Part shown: positions 56,588 through 64,000 of the stretch, one piece after another
Layout of the letters: each line of letters starts with the position of its first letter
Position numbering within the stretch: position 1 is the first letter of the stretch
Source: Brumicola pallidula DSM 14239 = ACAM 615
GTDB lineage: Bacteria; Pseudomonadota; Gammaproteobacteria; Enterobacterales; Alteromonadaceae
Assembly: GCF_000428905.1 (NCBI RefSeq)
Contig: NZ_AUAV01000014.1
Coordinates: forward strand, 112,303 to 176,302
Direction of reading: 5' to 3'
Length of the DNA stretch: 64,000 nt
Made by a program: the position numbers and the translations under genes
Notes under the pieces: model-generated
Told to the model about the DNA's origin: nothing
The model's database searches: none
What the model saw: only the letters and a program-made list of their open reading frames with translations

Positions 56588-57338
56588 CTTAGCACAGCAA
56601 ATAAAGCCTCAAGGCAATCTGGATTTTAATCTTGATACGACGTTTATCGCTGAGTTAAATCAAACACTTGAAGCTATGTCGTTAATAAGGAGGGTAGAGT
56701 GGGCGTTAGATAATTTACCCAGCAATCACATGGTGTCATCTAGCTTTGGTGCACAATCAGCAGTGATGCTGCACTTACTAAATGAGGTTGCACCGGGTAT
56801 TCCTGTGGTACTTACTGACACCGGTTACCTATTCCCAGAAACGTATACCTTCATCGATGAAATGACGACGCGGTTAAACCTTAATTTACACGTGTATAGT
56901 GCTAAGTTGAGTTCGGGCTGGCAAGAAGCTCGGCATGGAAAACTATGGGAACAAGGCGTAGAAGGTATTGAAACATATAATAAATTGAATAAAGTCGAAC
57001 CAATGAAGCGTGCAATTGATGAGCTTGAAGTCAAAACTTGGTTCGCGGGCTTGCGCAGAGACCAATCCGATTCGCGTGGAAAACTGAAGGTCTTACAAAA
57101 GCAAAGCAAGCAATTTAAATTTCATCCCATACTCGATCAATCAAACAAGCAATTGCATGAGTACCTCAAAGCGAATCAATTACCATACAATCCTCTGTGG
57201 GAAAAAGGGTTTGTATCCATTGGTGATTGGCACACGAGTGCGGCGTTAAAAGAAGGCATGACAGAGCAAGATACTCGATTCTTTGGCTTGAAGCGTGAGT
57301 GTGGCTTACATGAATTTGGTGATGGCGACGGCATTTAA
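56580..57338 (+). CDS. cysH: Phosphoadenylyl-sulfate (PAPS) reductase
   Basis: CysH reduces PAPS to sulfite using thioredoxin. The 252-aa product starts at ATG 56580, 6 nt after AAGGA, inside the end of cys[15 protein letters not shown] is the PAPS-binding loop, [13 protein letters not shown] and [13 protein letters not shown] follow, and the C-terminal KRECGLHE holds the catalytic Cys. The Cys pairs that bind a 4Fe-4S cluster in APS reductases are absent, so it is the PAPS type; cysDN and cysC are not in the window. Confidence 0.95.
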   Translation: MTNLAQQIKPQGNLDFNLDTTFIAELNQTLEAMSLIRRVEWALDNLPSNHMVSSSFGAQSAVMLHLLNEVAPGIPVVLTDTGYLFPETYTFIDEMTTRLNLNLHVYSAKLSSGWQEARHGKLWEQGVEGIETYNKLNKVEPMKRAIDELEVKTWFAGLRRDQSDSRGKLKVLQKQSKQFKFHPILDQSNKQLHEYLKANQLPYNPLWEKGFVSIGDWHTSAALKEGMTEQDTRFFGLKRECGLHEFGDGDGI

Positions 57339-57401
57339 GATAGCTGATGTTTTAATGCTGATATAACTTGCTACATTTATACGTAATAAAACAAATAAAA
57401 C

Positions 57402-57432
57402 AAAAAAAAAAGCATTGATTGCTGGTTTTTTA
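57402..57432 (+). terminator. Possible weak terminator after cysH
   Basis: An A10 run, a short stem (agca/tgct with extra A-T pairing of the flanks) and T6 lie about 65 nt after the cysH stop. The stem is weak, so this is tentative. Confidence 0.35.
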
Positions 57433-57449
57433 TGCGAATAACCCGATAG

Positions 57450-57645
57450 TATCGCTTTCTCAAAGTAAGTTAATTTGTTGACCAAGAAAACTATTCTTTG
57501 CACATGCTATTGTTAACCTCGCAAGGCAACTCGGATTAATGACTATTGCCCAAGGTGCAGAGAGTGGGATCCAAGCTAGCCAAATGTTAAAGCTAGGAAA
57601 AGATGATGTGCCTGATTACCTAATTTGCTAAGCCAATGGCATTTA
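57450..57645 (+). pseudogene. Decayed EAL-domain (c-di-GMP phosphodiesterase) remnant
   Basis: From 57450 one frame reads YRFLKVS-stop-FVDQEN, matching the EAL-domain YLKIDxSFV motif with a stop at 57471. After a frame change, 57500-57625 reads AHAIVNLARQLGLMTIAQGA then ESGIQASQMLKLG, the counterpart of the EAL C-terminal half (LA..LGL..IAEGVE..EQ...L..LG), ending in stops. The canonical Glu of AEGVE is replaced (AQGAE). No start or ribosome site remains. The rest of the 578-nt gap, 57646-57916, is AT-rich with only small dyads. Confidence 0.75.
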
Positions 57646-57916
57646 ACGATCTGAAAGAGTATTGTACTGTCGTACAACAGTTACAAAGTTGTCTCTGATA
57701 ATACCTAAAAGTAGTTTTTAATTGGGAGCTAGTCTTGATGTCTTAATGTAATAGTGTGTTTATTATATTAAATAGTCAATTAATAGCGTAAAAGAACTAA
57801 TAATTCATTGTTTTGTCGTTTAACTGTAATATAAATGTAATATTTATATGATTCCGCTTGAATTTTAGGTTATCAATGCATATACTCACAACACTGTTAA
57901 CTCACCGAGAACTGAT

Positions 57917-58213
57917 ATGAAGTATTTAAAAGCCATCATGTTAATAACAGTTTCTGCGATAGCAATGTCTGCGAACGCAAAGTCCGGTGAAGCTAAGTTG
58001 TTCAATTGCATGGATAAAACTACATTTGAAGTAAATAGCGAATGTATGAGTAAACAAATAGCATCAAATTTAGTCTTCATACGAGCTGAAGAAGCTGTCA
58101 TTCAAAAAGCCAGCGACGTTAGTGATAGAGCAATAGCTACTATGACTTTCAATCCTGAAACAATGTCGATTGATGTTGTGGCACACAGAGACGCATATTT
58201 AGCAAAAAACTAA
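57917..58213 (+). CDS. Small exported protein, unknown
   Basis: A 98-aa protein with a Sec signal peptide (MKYLKAIMLITVSAIAMSANA, cleaved before KSG) and a 77-residue mature part with two Cys (residues 31 and 43) that could form a disulfide across FNCMDKTTFEVNSECMS. No family recognised. The ribosome site is weak. A strong terminator follows 20 nt after the stop, supporting a monocistronic real gene. Confidence 0.65.
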   Translation: MKYLKAIMLITVSAIAMSANAKSGEAKLFNCMDKTTFEVNSECMSKQIASNLVFIRAEEAVIQKASDVSDRAIATMTFNPETMSIDVVAHRDAYLAKN

Positions 58214-58232
58214 AAACGCGTTCGTAAGATAT

Positions 58233-58260
58233 AAAAAACCTCCTGACTGGAGGTTTTTTT
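58233..58260 (+). terminator. Terminator after the 57917 gene
   Basis: aacctcc (58237-58243) pairs with ggaggtt (58249-58255), flanked by A6 and followed by T7. Confidence 0.88.
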
Positions 58261-58456
58261 GTCTATATGTACTAGTAAACAACTAATTCAAGGGCAAAGA
58301 TTGGGGAGATATGGCTTGGCCAATGTTGTATTCACAAACTACTCAGTTACGCTTTTAGGGCGTTATCGATGCGGCTGGTCTCAAAACAAACGCTAGTTCG
58401 GGCTTGTTCTGTATGGCATATATCGCCAACTATTGGCCGAGCAATAATTTAGAAAT

Positions 58457-58485
58457 AAAAAAGGATGCTGAAGCATCCTTTTTTA
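58457..58485. terminator. Terminator of the desaturase gene
   Basis: aaggatgc (58461-58468) pairs with gcatcctt (58473-58480) around a TGAA loop, flanked by A4 and T6. It stops minus-strand transcription from the desaturase gene at 58499 and works both ways. Between 58261 and 58456 I see no gene. Confidence 0.85.
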
Positions 58486-58498
58486 TTAATCATGTTAA

Positions 58499-59632
58499 TT
58501 AAGCTGATTGAGGCTCCAGGTAAAAGGAGTACATTATTCGCCATTTCTGCTTTTGAACAGCGAGCGTTTGTTTCAATTCTTTATATTTGAAATCAAGCTC
58601 TAAGCGCTCATATGTTTCCTTTAAGTTTTTCTTCTTCATATTCACCAAGCGCTTTTTAGTCGCGTAATATTCAACCATGCGATGCATCAAAACGTCATAT
58701 TCATGTTGAATTTTGGCAACAATTTCTTCAGCGTTTGGTAAGTGTATTGCCTTATCTTGCGCATATTTTAGCTGCATTTCTAATTTAGCCTTTTCAATGC
58801 GTTCTTCAGTACACGTTCTAAGGTTTGTCGTTAACTTTAAAAATGATAAGCCTTTTATCATCCATTTGGTTGGATCAAACTGCCACCATTTCACGCCATT
58901 TCTATAGTCATATTCGAATATATGATGGAAATTATGGTAACCCTCTCCGAACGTAAAGAAAGCTAAAACACCATTATCTCTGGCTGAATTTTTATCAGTA
59001 AAAGGTCGCGAACCCCACATATGAGCTAATGAATTTATGAAAAAGGTAACATGATGAACTAACACAATTCTGGTAATACCAGCGAGTAGCATCATGCCTA
59101 AGATGTCACCATTGAACCAACCCAATAAAGCCGTAATACCAAAATTCGACACCAACACAATAGGTAGGTAATAATTATGTTGCCACATAACTATTTTTTC
59201 TTTCTGCAGGTCTTTGCAATTACTGTAGTCTGCATAATGGGTGGCCTGATATTCGCGCAACATCCAACCCATATGAGAAAACCAAAAACCTCTTTTTGCT
59301 GAATAGGGGTCCGAATCATTAACATCAACGTGTTTATGGTGCACACGATGATCAGATGACCAATGTAAAATACTGTTTTGCACGGTCATTGCGCCACCAA
59401 CGGCCAAAATAAATCGCACAACAGGATGAGCGCTATACGTTTTATGTGACCAAAGACGATGATAACCAGCAGTAATCGACATGCCAGTAAAATAGAATAA
59501 GAAAATGGCAGCACCTACTTCGAACCAATCGAAACCGTAGGTTAGTGCCCAAACTGGTGTCCCTACCAATGCAATTAGCGTCAGGATACTAAAAATTAAA
59601 ACGTTGGTAATTATGAGGGGCGGTTTTTTCAA
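58499..59632 (-). CDS. Fatty acyl-CoA/lipid desaturase (delta-9 type)
   Basis: A di-iron membrane desaturase of 377 aa introducing a double bond into acyl chains. Three His boxes are present: HRLWSH, HRVHHKH and HNFHH, set among four membrane helices (~10-55, 155-210). An extra ~110-residue charged coiled-coil tail (KAKLEMQLKYAQDK... to the end) follows the catalytic part. A FabR-type operator lies 19 bp upstream of its ATG and fabR is divergent, so unsaturated fatty-acid supply is probably feedback-controlled. Confidence 0.92.
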   Translation of the reverse strand: MKKPPLIITNVLIFSILTLIALVGTPVWALTYGFDWFEVGAAIFLFYFTGMSITAGYHRLWSHKTYSAHPVVRFILAVGGAMTVQNSILHWSSDHRVHHKHVDVNDSDPYSAKRGFWFSHMGWMLREYQATHYADYSNCKDLQKEKIVMWQHNYYLPIVLVSNFGITALLGWFNGDILGMMLLAGITRIVLVHHVTFFINSLAHMWGSRPFTDKNSARDNGVLAFFTFGEGYHNFHHIFEYDYRNGVKWWQFDPTKWMIKGLSFLKLTTNLRTCTEERIEKAKLEMQLKYAQDKAIHLPNAEEIVAKIQHEYDVLMHRMVEYYATKKRLVNMKKKNLKETYERLELDFKYKELKQTLAVQKQKWRIMYSFYLEPQSA

Positions 59633-59650
59633 GAGATACCTTTAAATTTG

Positions 59651-59668
59651 AACTTACAACTGTACGCC
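59651..59668. promoter_or_regulatory. FabR-type operator
   Basis: Read on the minus strand, ggcgtacagttgtaagtt matches the FabR palindrome AGCGTACA-N2-TGTACGCT, with the left half nearly perfect and the right half degenerate. It lies between the divergent desaturase and fabR genes, 19 bp from the desaturase start. Binding is inferred from the match and from fabR being the neighbour. Confidence 0.7.
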
Positions 59669-59744
59669 AATTTAACTTTTGTTGGCCTACTTGGCAAGAA
59701 ATAAAGTTCTTAAAATTACATTTTTTGATGTATTCTAGTTATAT

Positions 59745-60344
59745 ATGAAAAGACAAGAACAAAAACTTCAAACAAGACAACGCATAGTTGATGCCGCGTT
59801 TAGTTTATTGAACGAAGATAAAAGTTTATCTGCAATGAGCCTGCGTGAAGTAGCACGCGAAGCCGGAATAGCACCGACTTCTTTTTATGGGCATTTCACT
59901 GACATTAATGAATTAGGGTTAACATTGGTTGACGAGGCCGGCTTAGCATTGCGCCAGCTCATGCGACAAGCTAGACAAAGAATTGAAGCTGGTGGAGGCG
60001 TAATCGACATTTCTGTTGATACATTTATGGAGTTTATTACGGATAATAAGAATGTATTCCGTTTATTGTTGCGTGAGCATACAGGCACCTCTGGTGCGTT
60101 TCGAGCCGCGGTTGCCCGAGAAATACAGCACTTTATTGAGGAGCTAAGTGACTATATTGTATTGCAATTAAAATTACCCAGAAGTATCGCCACTATGCAG
60201 GCCGAGGCGATGGTTAAGCTGGTGTTCAGTGCTGGGGCCGAGGCCCTTGATTCGGATAAGCCATGTGTTGATGAAACTGCAAAACGAGTCAAACTTCAAC
60301 TTCGATTTGTGCAACTTGGGGCAGTAAAGTACGCTTCTCGTTGA
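59745..60344 (+). CDS. fabR: Transcriptional repressor FabR
   Basis: A 199-aa TetR-family repressor that senses unsaturated acyl chains and represses unsaturated fatty-acid genes. The DNA-binding helix-turn-helix is [21 protein letters not shown] (residues ~34-54), and [19 protein letters not shown] and FVQLGA are FabR-specific. It is divergent from the desaturase across a FabR box. The start has no ribosome site, and a -10-like TATTCT (59731-59736) would begin transcription within a few bases of the ATG, so the message may be leaderless. Confidence 0.92.
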   Translation: MKRQEQKLQTRQRIVDAAFSLLNEDKSLSAMSLREVAREAGIAPTSFYGHFTDINELGLTLVDEAGLALRQLMRQARQRIEAGGGVIDISVDTFMEFITDNKNVFRLLLREHTGTSGAFRAAVAREIQHFIEELSDYIVLQLKLPRSIATMQAEAMVKLVFSAGAEALDSDKPCVDETAKRVKLQLRFVQLGAVKYASR

Positions 60345-60363
60345 AATCTGTAGCATTCAACCT

Positions 60364-61458
60364 TTATAGGCGACGCTCCAAATACACACCACTTTCTATA
60401 TGGTCAGTAAATGGAAACTGATCAAACACTGCGGCACGTTTAATCTCATGGGTTAAACATAAGCTCTCTAAATTTTCTACAAGCGTAATCGGGTTACATG
60501 AAATATAGATAATGCTATCGAATTGCTGAATAAGATCGAGTGTTTTGTCATCAATACCGGCACGTGGAGGGTCAACTAGTACAGTCGAAAAATCATATTT
60601 CGTCAAATCAATAGAGCTCAAGCGACGAAACTCTCTGACGCCAGACATCGCTTCAACAAATTCTTCACTTGAGAGTCTCACAATGGTGAGATTGTCTACT
60701 CCATTCATTTCAATATTAAATTGCGCAGCGTTGACCGATGTTTTTGATATTTCTGTTGCTAATACGTTTTTAAAACAACTGGCCAGAGGAACTGAGAAAT
60801 TACCAGCTCCACAATATAACTCAAGTAAATCTCTATTTTTCTCGGTCACTCGAGCCATCGACCACTCAATCATATTACAATTGACTCTGGCGTTAGGCTG
60901 AGTAAAGCTATTTTCAATTTGTTTGAATTGATATATTCTTTTATTTATACACAGTTCCTCAATAACAAAGTCGTTGTCCAACATTACTTTTTGTTTCTTC
61001 GAACGACCAATAAAACTTATTTTTAAATTGCTCGGCAGTGTTGCTTTCAACTGTTTTATTTCGTCTTCCCAAGTCTGATCTAGTGCTTTGTGATAAACCA
61101 ATGTGACTAATAGCTCTTCAGTGAGTGTACTCAAGTAGTCAACCTGAAAAAGTTTTCTTCTGAGTATTTCATTTCCTTTAAACGCCGCCGTCATTAAGGC
61201 CATACCTTTGTTAATTATTTCGCTAGCCGCGTCTAATTGGTCAACTCGATATTGTTCCTTATTCATTTTGTCAAACATGATGTGGTACGTATCAAGACCA
61301 TCGTGCCAAATACGAAACTCTGCTCTCATTCTGAAATGTGTTGGCTGAGAGGCGTAAATATCAATATCTGATTGGTAAAATGAAGAGAGTAAATTGATGA
61401 CTCTATTGGTTTTTTCGTCAAGTTGTTGTTGATATTTTTCGGCTAGTTGGTGCGACAT
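60364..61458 (-). CDS. trmA: tRNA (uridine(54)-C5)-methyltransferase TrmA
   Basis: TrmA makes ribothymidine (m5U54) in tRNA and also methylates tmRNA, using SAM. The 364-aa protein has the N-terminal RNA-binding part (FRMRAEFRIWHDG; YHIMFDKMNKEQYRVD) and a C-terminal methyltransferase domain with LYCGAGNFSVPLA (SAM site), VDPPRAGID, and YISCNPITL containing the catalytic Cys. The C-terminal base Glu is in HIESGVYLERR. It converges on fabR with a 19-nt gap. Confidence 0.95.
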   Translation of the reverse strand: MSHQLAEKYQQQLDEKTNRVINLLSSFYQSDIDIYASQPTHFRMRAEFRIWHDGLDTYHIMFDKMNKEQYRVDQLDAASEIINKGMALMTAAFKGNEILRRKLFQVDYLSTLTEELLVTLVYHKALDQTWEDEIKQLKATLPSNLKISFIGRSKKQKVMLDNDFVIEELCINKRIYQFKQIENSFTQPNARVNCNMIEWSMARVTEKNRDLLELYCGAGNFSVPLASCFKNVLATEISKTSVNAAQFNIEMNGVDNLTIVRLSSEEFVEAMSGVREFRRLSSIDLTKYDFSTVLVDPPRAGIDDKTLDLIQQFDSIIYISCNPITLVENLESLCLTHEIKRAAVFDQFPFTDHIESGVYLERRL

Positions 61459-61581
61459 GTATTACCTAAATATTTATTGGAGAGTGTGAATTGTAAAGTT
61501 TTTTAAAAATTTACCAAGTTAAAGCTAAAGGTTTTATTTTTGCGTGCCGATAAGGAAGTTGAGGCTAAAGAGGTATTGGTA

Positions 61582-62817
61582 ATGAATTTAAGTGAAATTA
61601 AGGTTACACAGGCAGAGCAACCAAAGATGGTTCGACCTGAAGTTGTCCTTAACAAACAACTACAACAGGATGGGTTGATGCAAGCCAAAGGGCTTCAGCA
61701 ATCTTTTGTAAATGAAAATCAAGGTATGTCGGATAATCGAAAGGTAGCTGCACGTGTCTTAGGTTTATCCATTAGTCAAACCTTAACGATTGAGGGTCGC
61801 ACAGCTGATGTAACCGCCAAAGATAAAGACCATGAACAGAAGGTTAAAATGCCGCTCTTTGATTTTGAAGAAGTTGCGCGTAACGTTCTGAGTTTCGTTG
61901 GTAATGTTATTAAAAAAGCATCAGATGATGGCGCATCTGATGACAAGCTCAGTTCACTATTTGAACAAGCTCGCTATGGCGTGTCAAAAGGAATTAAACT
62001 AGCCGAAGACGAATTGGGGGCAAATTCCACCGACGAAGTTAAGCAAGGAATTGTTAAAAGTAAGGCATCAATTTTTGATGGAATTCAAAAGCTAGAAACC
62101 AGAATTTCTGATAAAACAGAAAAAAGTGACAAAATGCTAAGTGATTTTTTATCATTACAGAATGATGAATTGAGCGAATTTTCAGTGCACACCCTAGACG
62201 GTGACGAAGTTCAGATTCGTTTTGGTGCGCGCGAAAGCACGTCAAAAGAAAGTTTTATGGTAGGTGATGGTAGCTTACAAACCAGCCTTATTTATCAGCA
62301 GACAAACCGTTTCTCTTTACAAATAAAGGGTGACCTCGATGAGGCTGAACTTAAAGCGGTCGGTGATTTAGTCGCACTAGCGGATGATGTTGCCAACACC
62401 TTTTACCATGGCGATATTGAGAAAGCGTACAACAAAGCACTTGACATTGGATTTGATAACAAAGAGTTATCTAATTTTGCGTTGCAGTTAACTAAAGTAG
62501 AAAGCTCACAAAAAATTCAAAGGTACGGCGAGGTACAGCAATACTCCGAAACGCCAAGTGTGGATTTGAAAGCACCTAAAGCAGTTGCTGAATATTTGAA
62601 TAAAGTCTTAGACGGTATGAATCAAGCTGCCCAGAAGTTAGGCTCGCAAGATGACTTCAAATCTGTGATCAATAGTTTAGTGAATGAAATGAAAGACGTT
62701 CAAGTGCCTGATATCCTGAGTGCGATAAATAGATTCCATACATTTAATGCAAAACTATTAGATAGTTTAAATATAGACAAGCCATCCTTTGCCTCAAATG
62801 AAAAGCCCGCTGAATAG
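61582..62817 (+). CDS. DUF5610-domain protein
   Basis: A 411-aa soluble, acidic, mostly helical protein. PLFDFEEVARNVLSFVGNVIKK followed by LFEQARYGVSKGIKLAEDEL matches the DUF5610 domain (about residues 85-180). No catalytic residues or membrane helices. ATG 61582, 8 nt after AAAGAGG, is preferred over TTG 61540. Related proteins are scattered in Alteromonadales and Vibrionales, of unknown role. Its terminator overlaps the stop codon. Confidence 0.75.
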   Translation: MNLSEIKVTQAEQPKMVRPEVVLNKQLQQDGLMQAKGLQQSFVNENQGMSDNRKVAARVLGLSISQTLTIEGRTADVTAKDKDHEQKVKMPLFDFEEVARNVLSFVGNVIKKASDDGASDDKLSSLFEQARYGVSKGIKLAEDELGANSTDEVKQGIVKSKASIFDGIQKLETRISDKTEKSDKMLSDFLSLQNDELSEFSVHTLDGDEVQIRFGARESTSKESFMVGDGSLQTSLIYQQTNRFSLQIKGDLDEAELKAVGDLVALADDVANTFYHGDIEKAYNKALDIGFDNKELSNFALQLTKVESSQKIQRYGEVQQYSETPSVDLKAPKAVAEYLNKVLDGMNQAAQKLGSQDDFKSVINSLVNEMKDVQVPDILSAINRFHTFNAKLLDSLNIDKPSFASNEKPAE

Positions 62818-62826
62818 CGGGCTTTT
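62801..62826. terminator. Bidirectional terminator between DUF5610 and RRM genes
   Basis: aaaagcccgc (62801-62810) pairs exactly with gcgggctttt (62817-62826). The DUF5610 stop codon (62815-62817) is in the loop. The A4/T4 ends serve both convergent genes. Confidence 0.85.
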
Positions 62827-62849
62827 ATATATTCGAAAGAACGATAAGT

Positions 62850-63359
62850 TTAAGCCACTTTATCCTTAGCGGGCCTAACCTTTATTGTTCTCTCTTGAAA
62901 CTCTGAATCATTTAACTTGTCGATCATTGAATCAGCTTGTTGGGCAGAGACTTCGACAAATCCAAATCCCTTTCTTTTCCCAGTTCGTTTATCTTTCATT
63001 AGTCTTACCGACCTAACATAACCGAACGTTTCAAAATGTTCCTTTACTATTTGTTCGTTAGCACGATACGGCAGATTACCTACATATAAAGTGGAAACGT
63101 CTTCATCAGATTCATCATCATGATCATCATCATTCGAAATAGCTGAACTAGTCACTGAGGTTGATGCTGCAGAAGCAGTAGTTTTTGTAATGCTGCTTAA
63201 TATAAAAATTAAAACAGCGTTGAGAATGACCCCAACTGCAAACATCGACTTTTCAATACTTGTTGATCCTTCTCCAAGTATTAGACTTGCGACAAAAAAG
63301 CCAATCACAGCCAAGATGACCGAAGCCACGAATAATAGTGGCGTTTTAACGGATACCAT
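62850..63359 (-). CDS. Membrane-anchored RRM RNA-binding protein
   Basis: A 169-aa protein with two N-terminal membrane helices (~8-28 and ~37-57), a Ser/Thr linker, a very acidic stretch (NDDDHDDESDED, ~76-87) and a C-terminal RRM domain (~89-167). RNP2 is LYVGNL and RNP1 is KGFGFVEV, both intact with the aromatic residues that stack on RNA. It would hold an RNA-binding domain at the cytoplasmic face of the inner membrane. The target is unknown. AAGGAAAGG ribosome site; it is divergent from the rRNA operon. Confidence 0.85.
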   Translation of the reverse strand: MVSVKTPLLFVASVILAVIGFFVASLILGEGSTSIEKSMFAVGVILNAVLIFILSSITKTTASAASTSVTSSAISNDDDHDDESDEDVSTLYVGNLPYRANEQIVKEHFETFGYVRSVRLMKDKRTGKRKGFGFVEVSAQQADSMIDKLNDSEFQERTIKVRPAKDKVA

Positions 63360-63556
63360 AACCTTTCCTTCTCTTATTTTTGTTAACGTTATGTAAAAGG
63401 CGCATACAATATGACGGTTTTATGTCACATTTACTAGTACTGTGTTCATTGACGGGGATATTTGTGACTAATTGTTCGTATTTTACTCGATGTGGGTAGA
63501 TTTAAAGCATATAAAGCCTTGATCCGTGAATTTTTCAATTTATTTTAGAAAAAGAC

Positions 63557-63584
63557 TTGAACATATTTCATATACCTCTATTAT
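63557..63584 (+). promoter_or_regulatory. Putative rRNA operon promoter P1
   Basis: TTGAAC (63557-63562), 16 bp, TATTAT (63579-63584). It lies about 310 nt before the 16S start and is followed by a dyad whose arms tctcttcaac (63591-63600) and gttgaagaga (63632-63641) are exact reverse complements. Upstream, 63360-63556 is AT-rich with no gene. Confidence 0.55.
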
Positions 63585-63590
63585 GCGCTT

Positions 63591-63641
63591 TCTCTTCAAC
63601 GGAGACATCCAAACAAACGTTCGGAAGCTAAGTTGAAGAGA
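63591..63641 (+). promoter_or_regulatory. Inverted repeat in the rRNA leader after P1
   Basis: Ten-base exact arms with a 31-nt loop start a few bases downstream of the P1 start site and precede P2. There is no U-run, so it is not a standard terminator. It may be an RNA processing or pausing element; the role is unknown. Confidence 0.45.
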
Positions 63642-63717
63642 GAGTTTTAGCGCAGTTTGAATTGGTTTTATCGGCAGTGTCGGTTAAAAACAAATTCACA
63701 AAGAATTGTAAAAAAGC

Positions 63718-63748
63718 TTGACAATAAAAATGATGTAGGTAGTATATG
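63718..63748 (+). promoter_or_regulatory. Putative rRNA operon promoter P2
   Basis: A perfect -35 TTGACA (63718-63723) with an A-rich UP-like stretch upstream (63700-63716) and a -10-like GTATAT/TATATG at 63742-63748, spaced 18-19 bp. About 150 nt of leader follow before 16S. Confidence 0.7.
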
Positions 63749-63814
63749 CATCCCGCTTGAGACGGCACAGAACGTGACTTTCAAGCCGCCAGTGAAATAG
63801 AAAGAAGCTGGCCA

Positions 63815-63828
63815 GTTCTTTAACAATT
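63815..63828 (+). promoter_or_regulatory. BoxA antitermination site
   Basis: gttctttaacaat matches the rRNA boxA consensus TGCTCTTTAACA, which loads the Nus antitermination factors, and lies about 70 nt before 16S as expected. Confidence 0.75.
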
Positions 63829-63896
63829 TATAACAAGACAATCTGTGTGGGCACTCATTGAGAGTGTCGACAACAAAAAACGATTTACAAAAAATT

Positions 63897-64000
63897 TAAT
63901 TGAAGAGTTTGATCATGGCTCAGATTGAACGCTGGCGGCAGGCCTAACACATGCAAGTCGAACGGAAACATGTCTAGCTTGCTAGATGATGTCGAGTGGC
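63897..64000 (+). rRNA. rrs: 16S ribosomal RNA, 5' end (partial)
   Basis: From 63897 the sequence aligns to the 5' end of bacterial 16S rRNA: gaagagtttgatcatggctc, the universal 27F region, then the conserved acacatgcaagtcgaacgg before the first variable region. It runs off the right edge. The mature 5' end is placed by analogy with E. coli. Confidence 0.98.

Overview
The window is a stretch of chromosome from a marine gammaproteobacterium of the Alteromonadales type (Pseudoalteromonas/Colwellia/Psychrosphaera neighbourhood). This is inferred from low G+C, the complete Na+-translocating NADH:quinone reductase operon, the Alteromonadales-type small families (YgjV, YggN, DUF2333, TIGR04219, DUF5610, CLCA_X-like) and the first ~100 bases of a gammaproteobacterial 16S rRNA gene at the right edge. 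Most of the window is core housekeeping sequence. I see no prophage, insertion sequence, CRISPR array or tRNA gene.

Layout. 1-8.2 kb: the tail of fabV, then nqrABCDEF ending in a terminator, followed under its own promoter by apbE (flavin transferase) and nqrM (maturation factor), so the enzyme and its assembly factors are together. 8.2-13 kb: SOS-controlled dinB with a tiny coupled leader ORF, an (AAT)n microsatellite, an M17 aminopeptidase, a DUF1653 protein, an MBL hydrolase and a GNAT acetyltransferase. 13-28 kb: secreted amidohydrolase, Ser/Thr dehydratase, PH-domain protein, DPP IV-like peptidase, small membrane genes, an orphan exbD, an HEXXH protein, MscS, fldB and a PhoD-like phosphatase. 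28-40 kb: an SDR, an NSS-family transporter, a glycosyltransferase, a MocR regulator divergent from ccoG, yggN, an FNR-type promoter in front of a 63-aa membrane protein, a YbdG-like channel and two tandem acyltransferases. 40-50 kb: two paralogous membrane diguanylate cyclases, frmA-fghA for formaldehyde detoxification, an alpha/beta hydrolase and dusA. 50-53 kb: a candidate sigma-54 operon for a small exported protein, a 39-aa membrane peptide and a PspC-domain protein, then DUF2333 and a TIGR04219 barrel. 53-57.4 kb: cysJ-cysI-cysH for sulfate/sulfite reduction, followed by a decayed EAL-domain pseudogene. 58-64 kb: fatty-acid desaturase divergent from its likely repressor fabR, trmA, a DUF5610 protein, a membrane-anchored RRM protein, then tandem rRNA promoters and the start of 16S rRNA.

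The less ordinary material is regulatory. It includes the sigma-54/PspC mini-operon with two upstream palindromes 22 bp apart, a class-II-spaced FNR-like promoter for an undescribed small protein, a 37-nt perfect hairpin in the cysJ leader that buries the ribosome site, inverted arms flanking the PH-gene promoter, the ~18-unit AAT repeat between dinB and the aminopeptidase, and several other perfect dyads in leaders. All functional assignments come from reading motifs by eye; no database search was possible.
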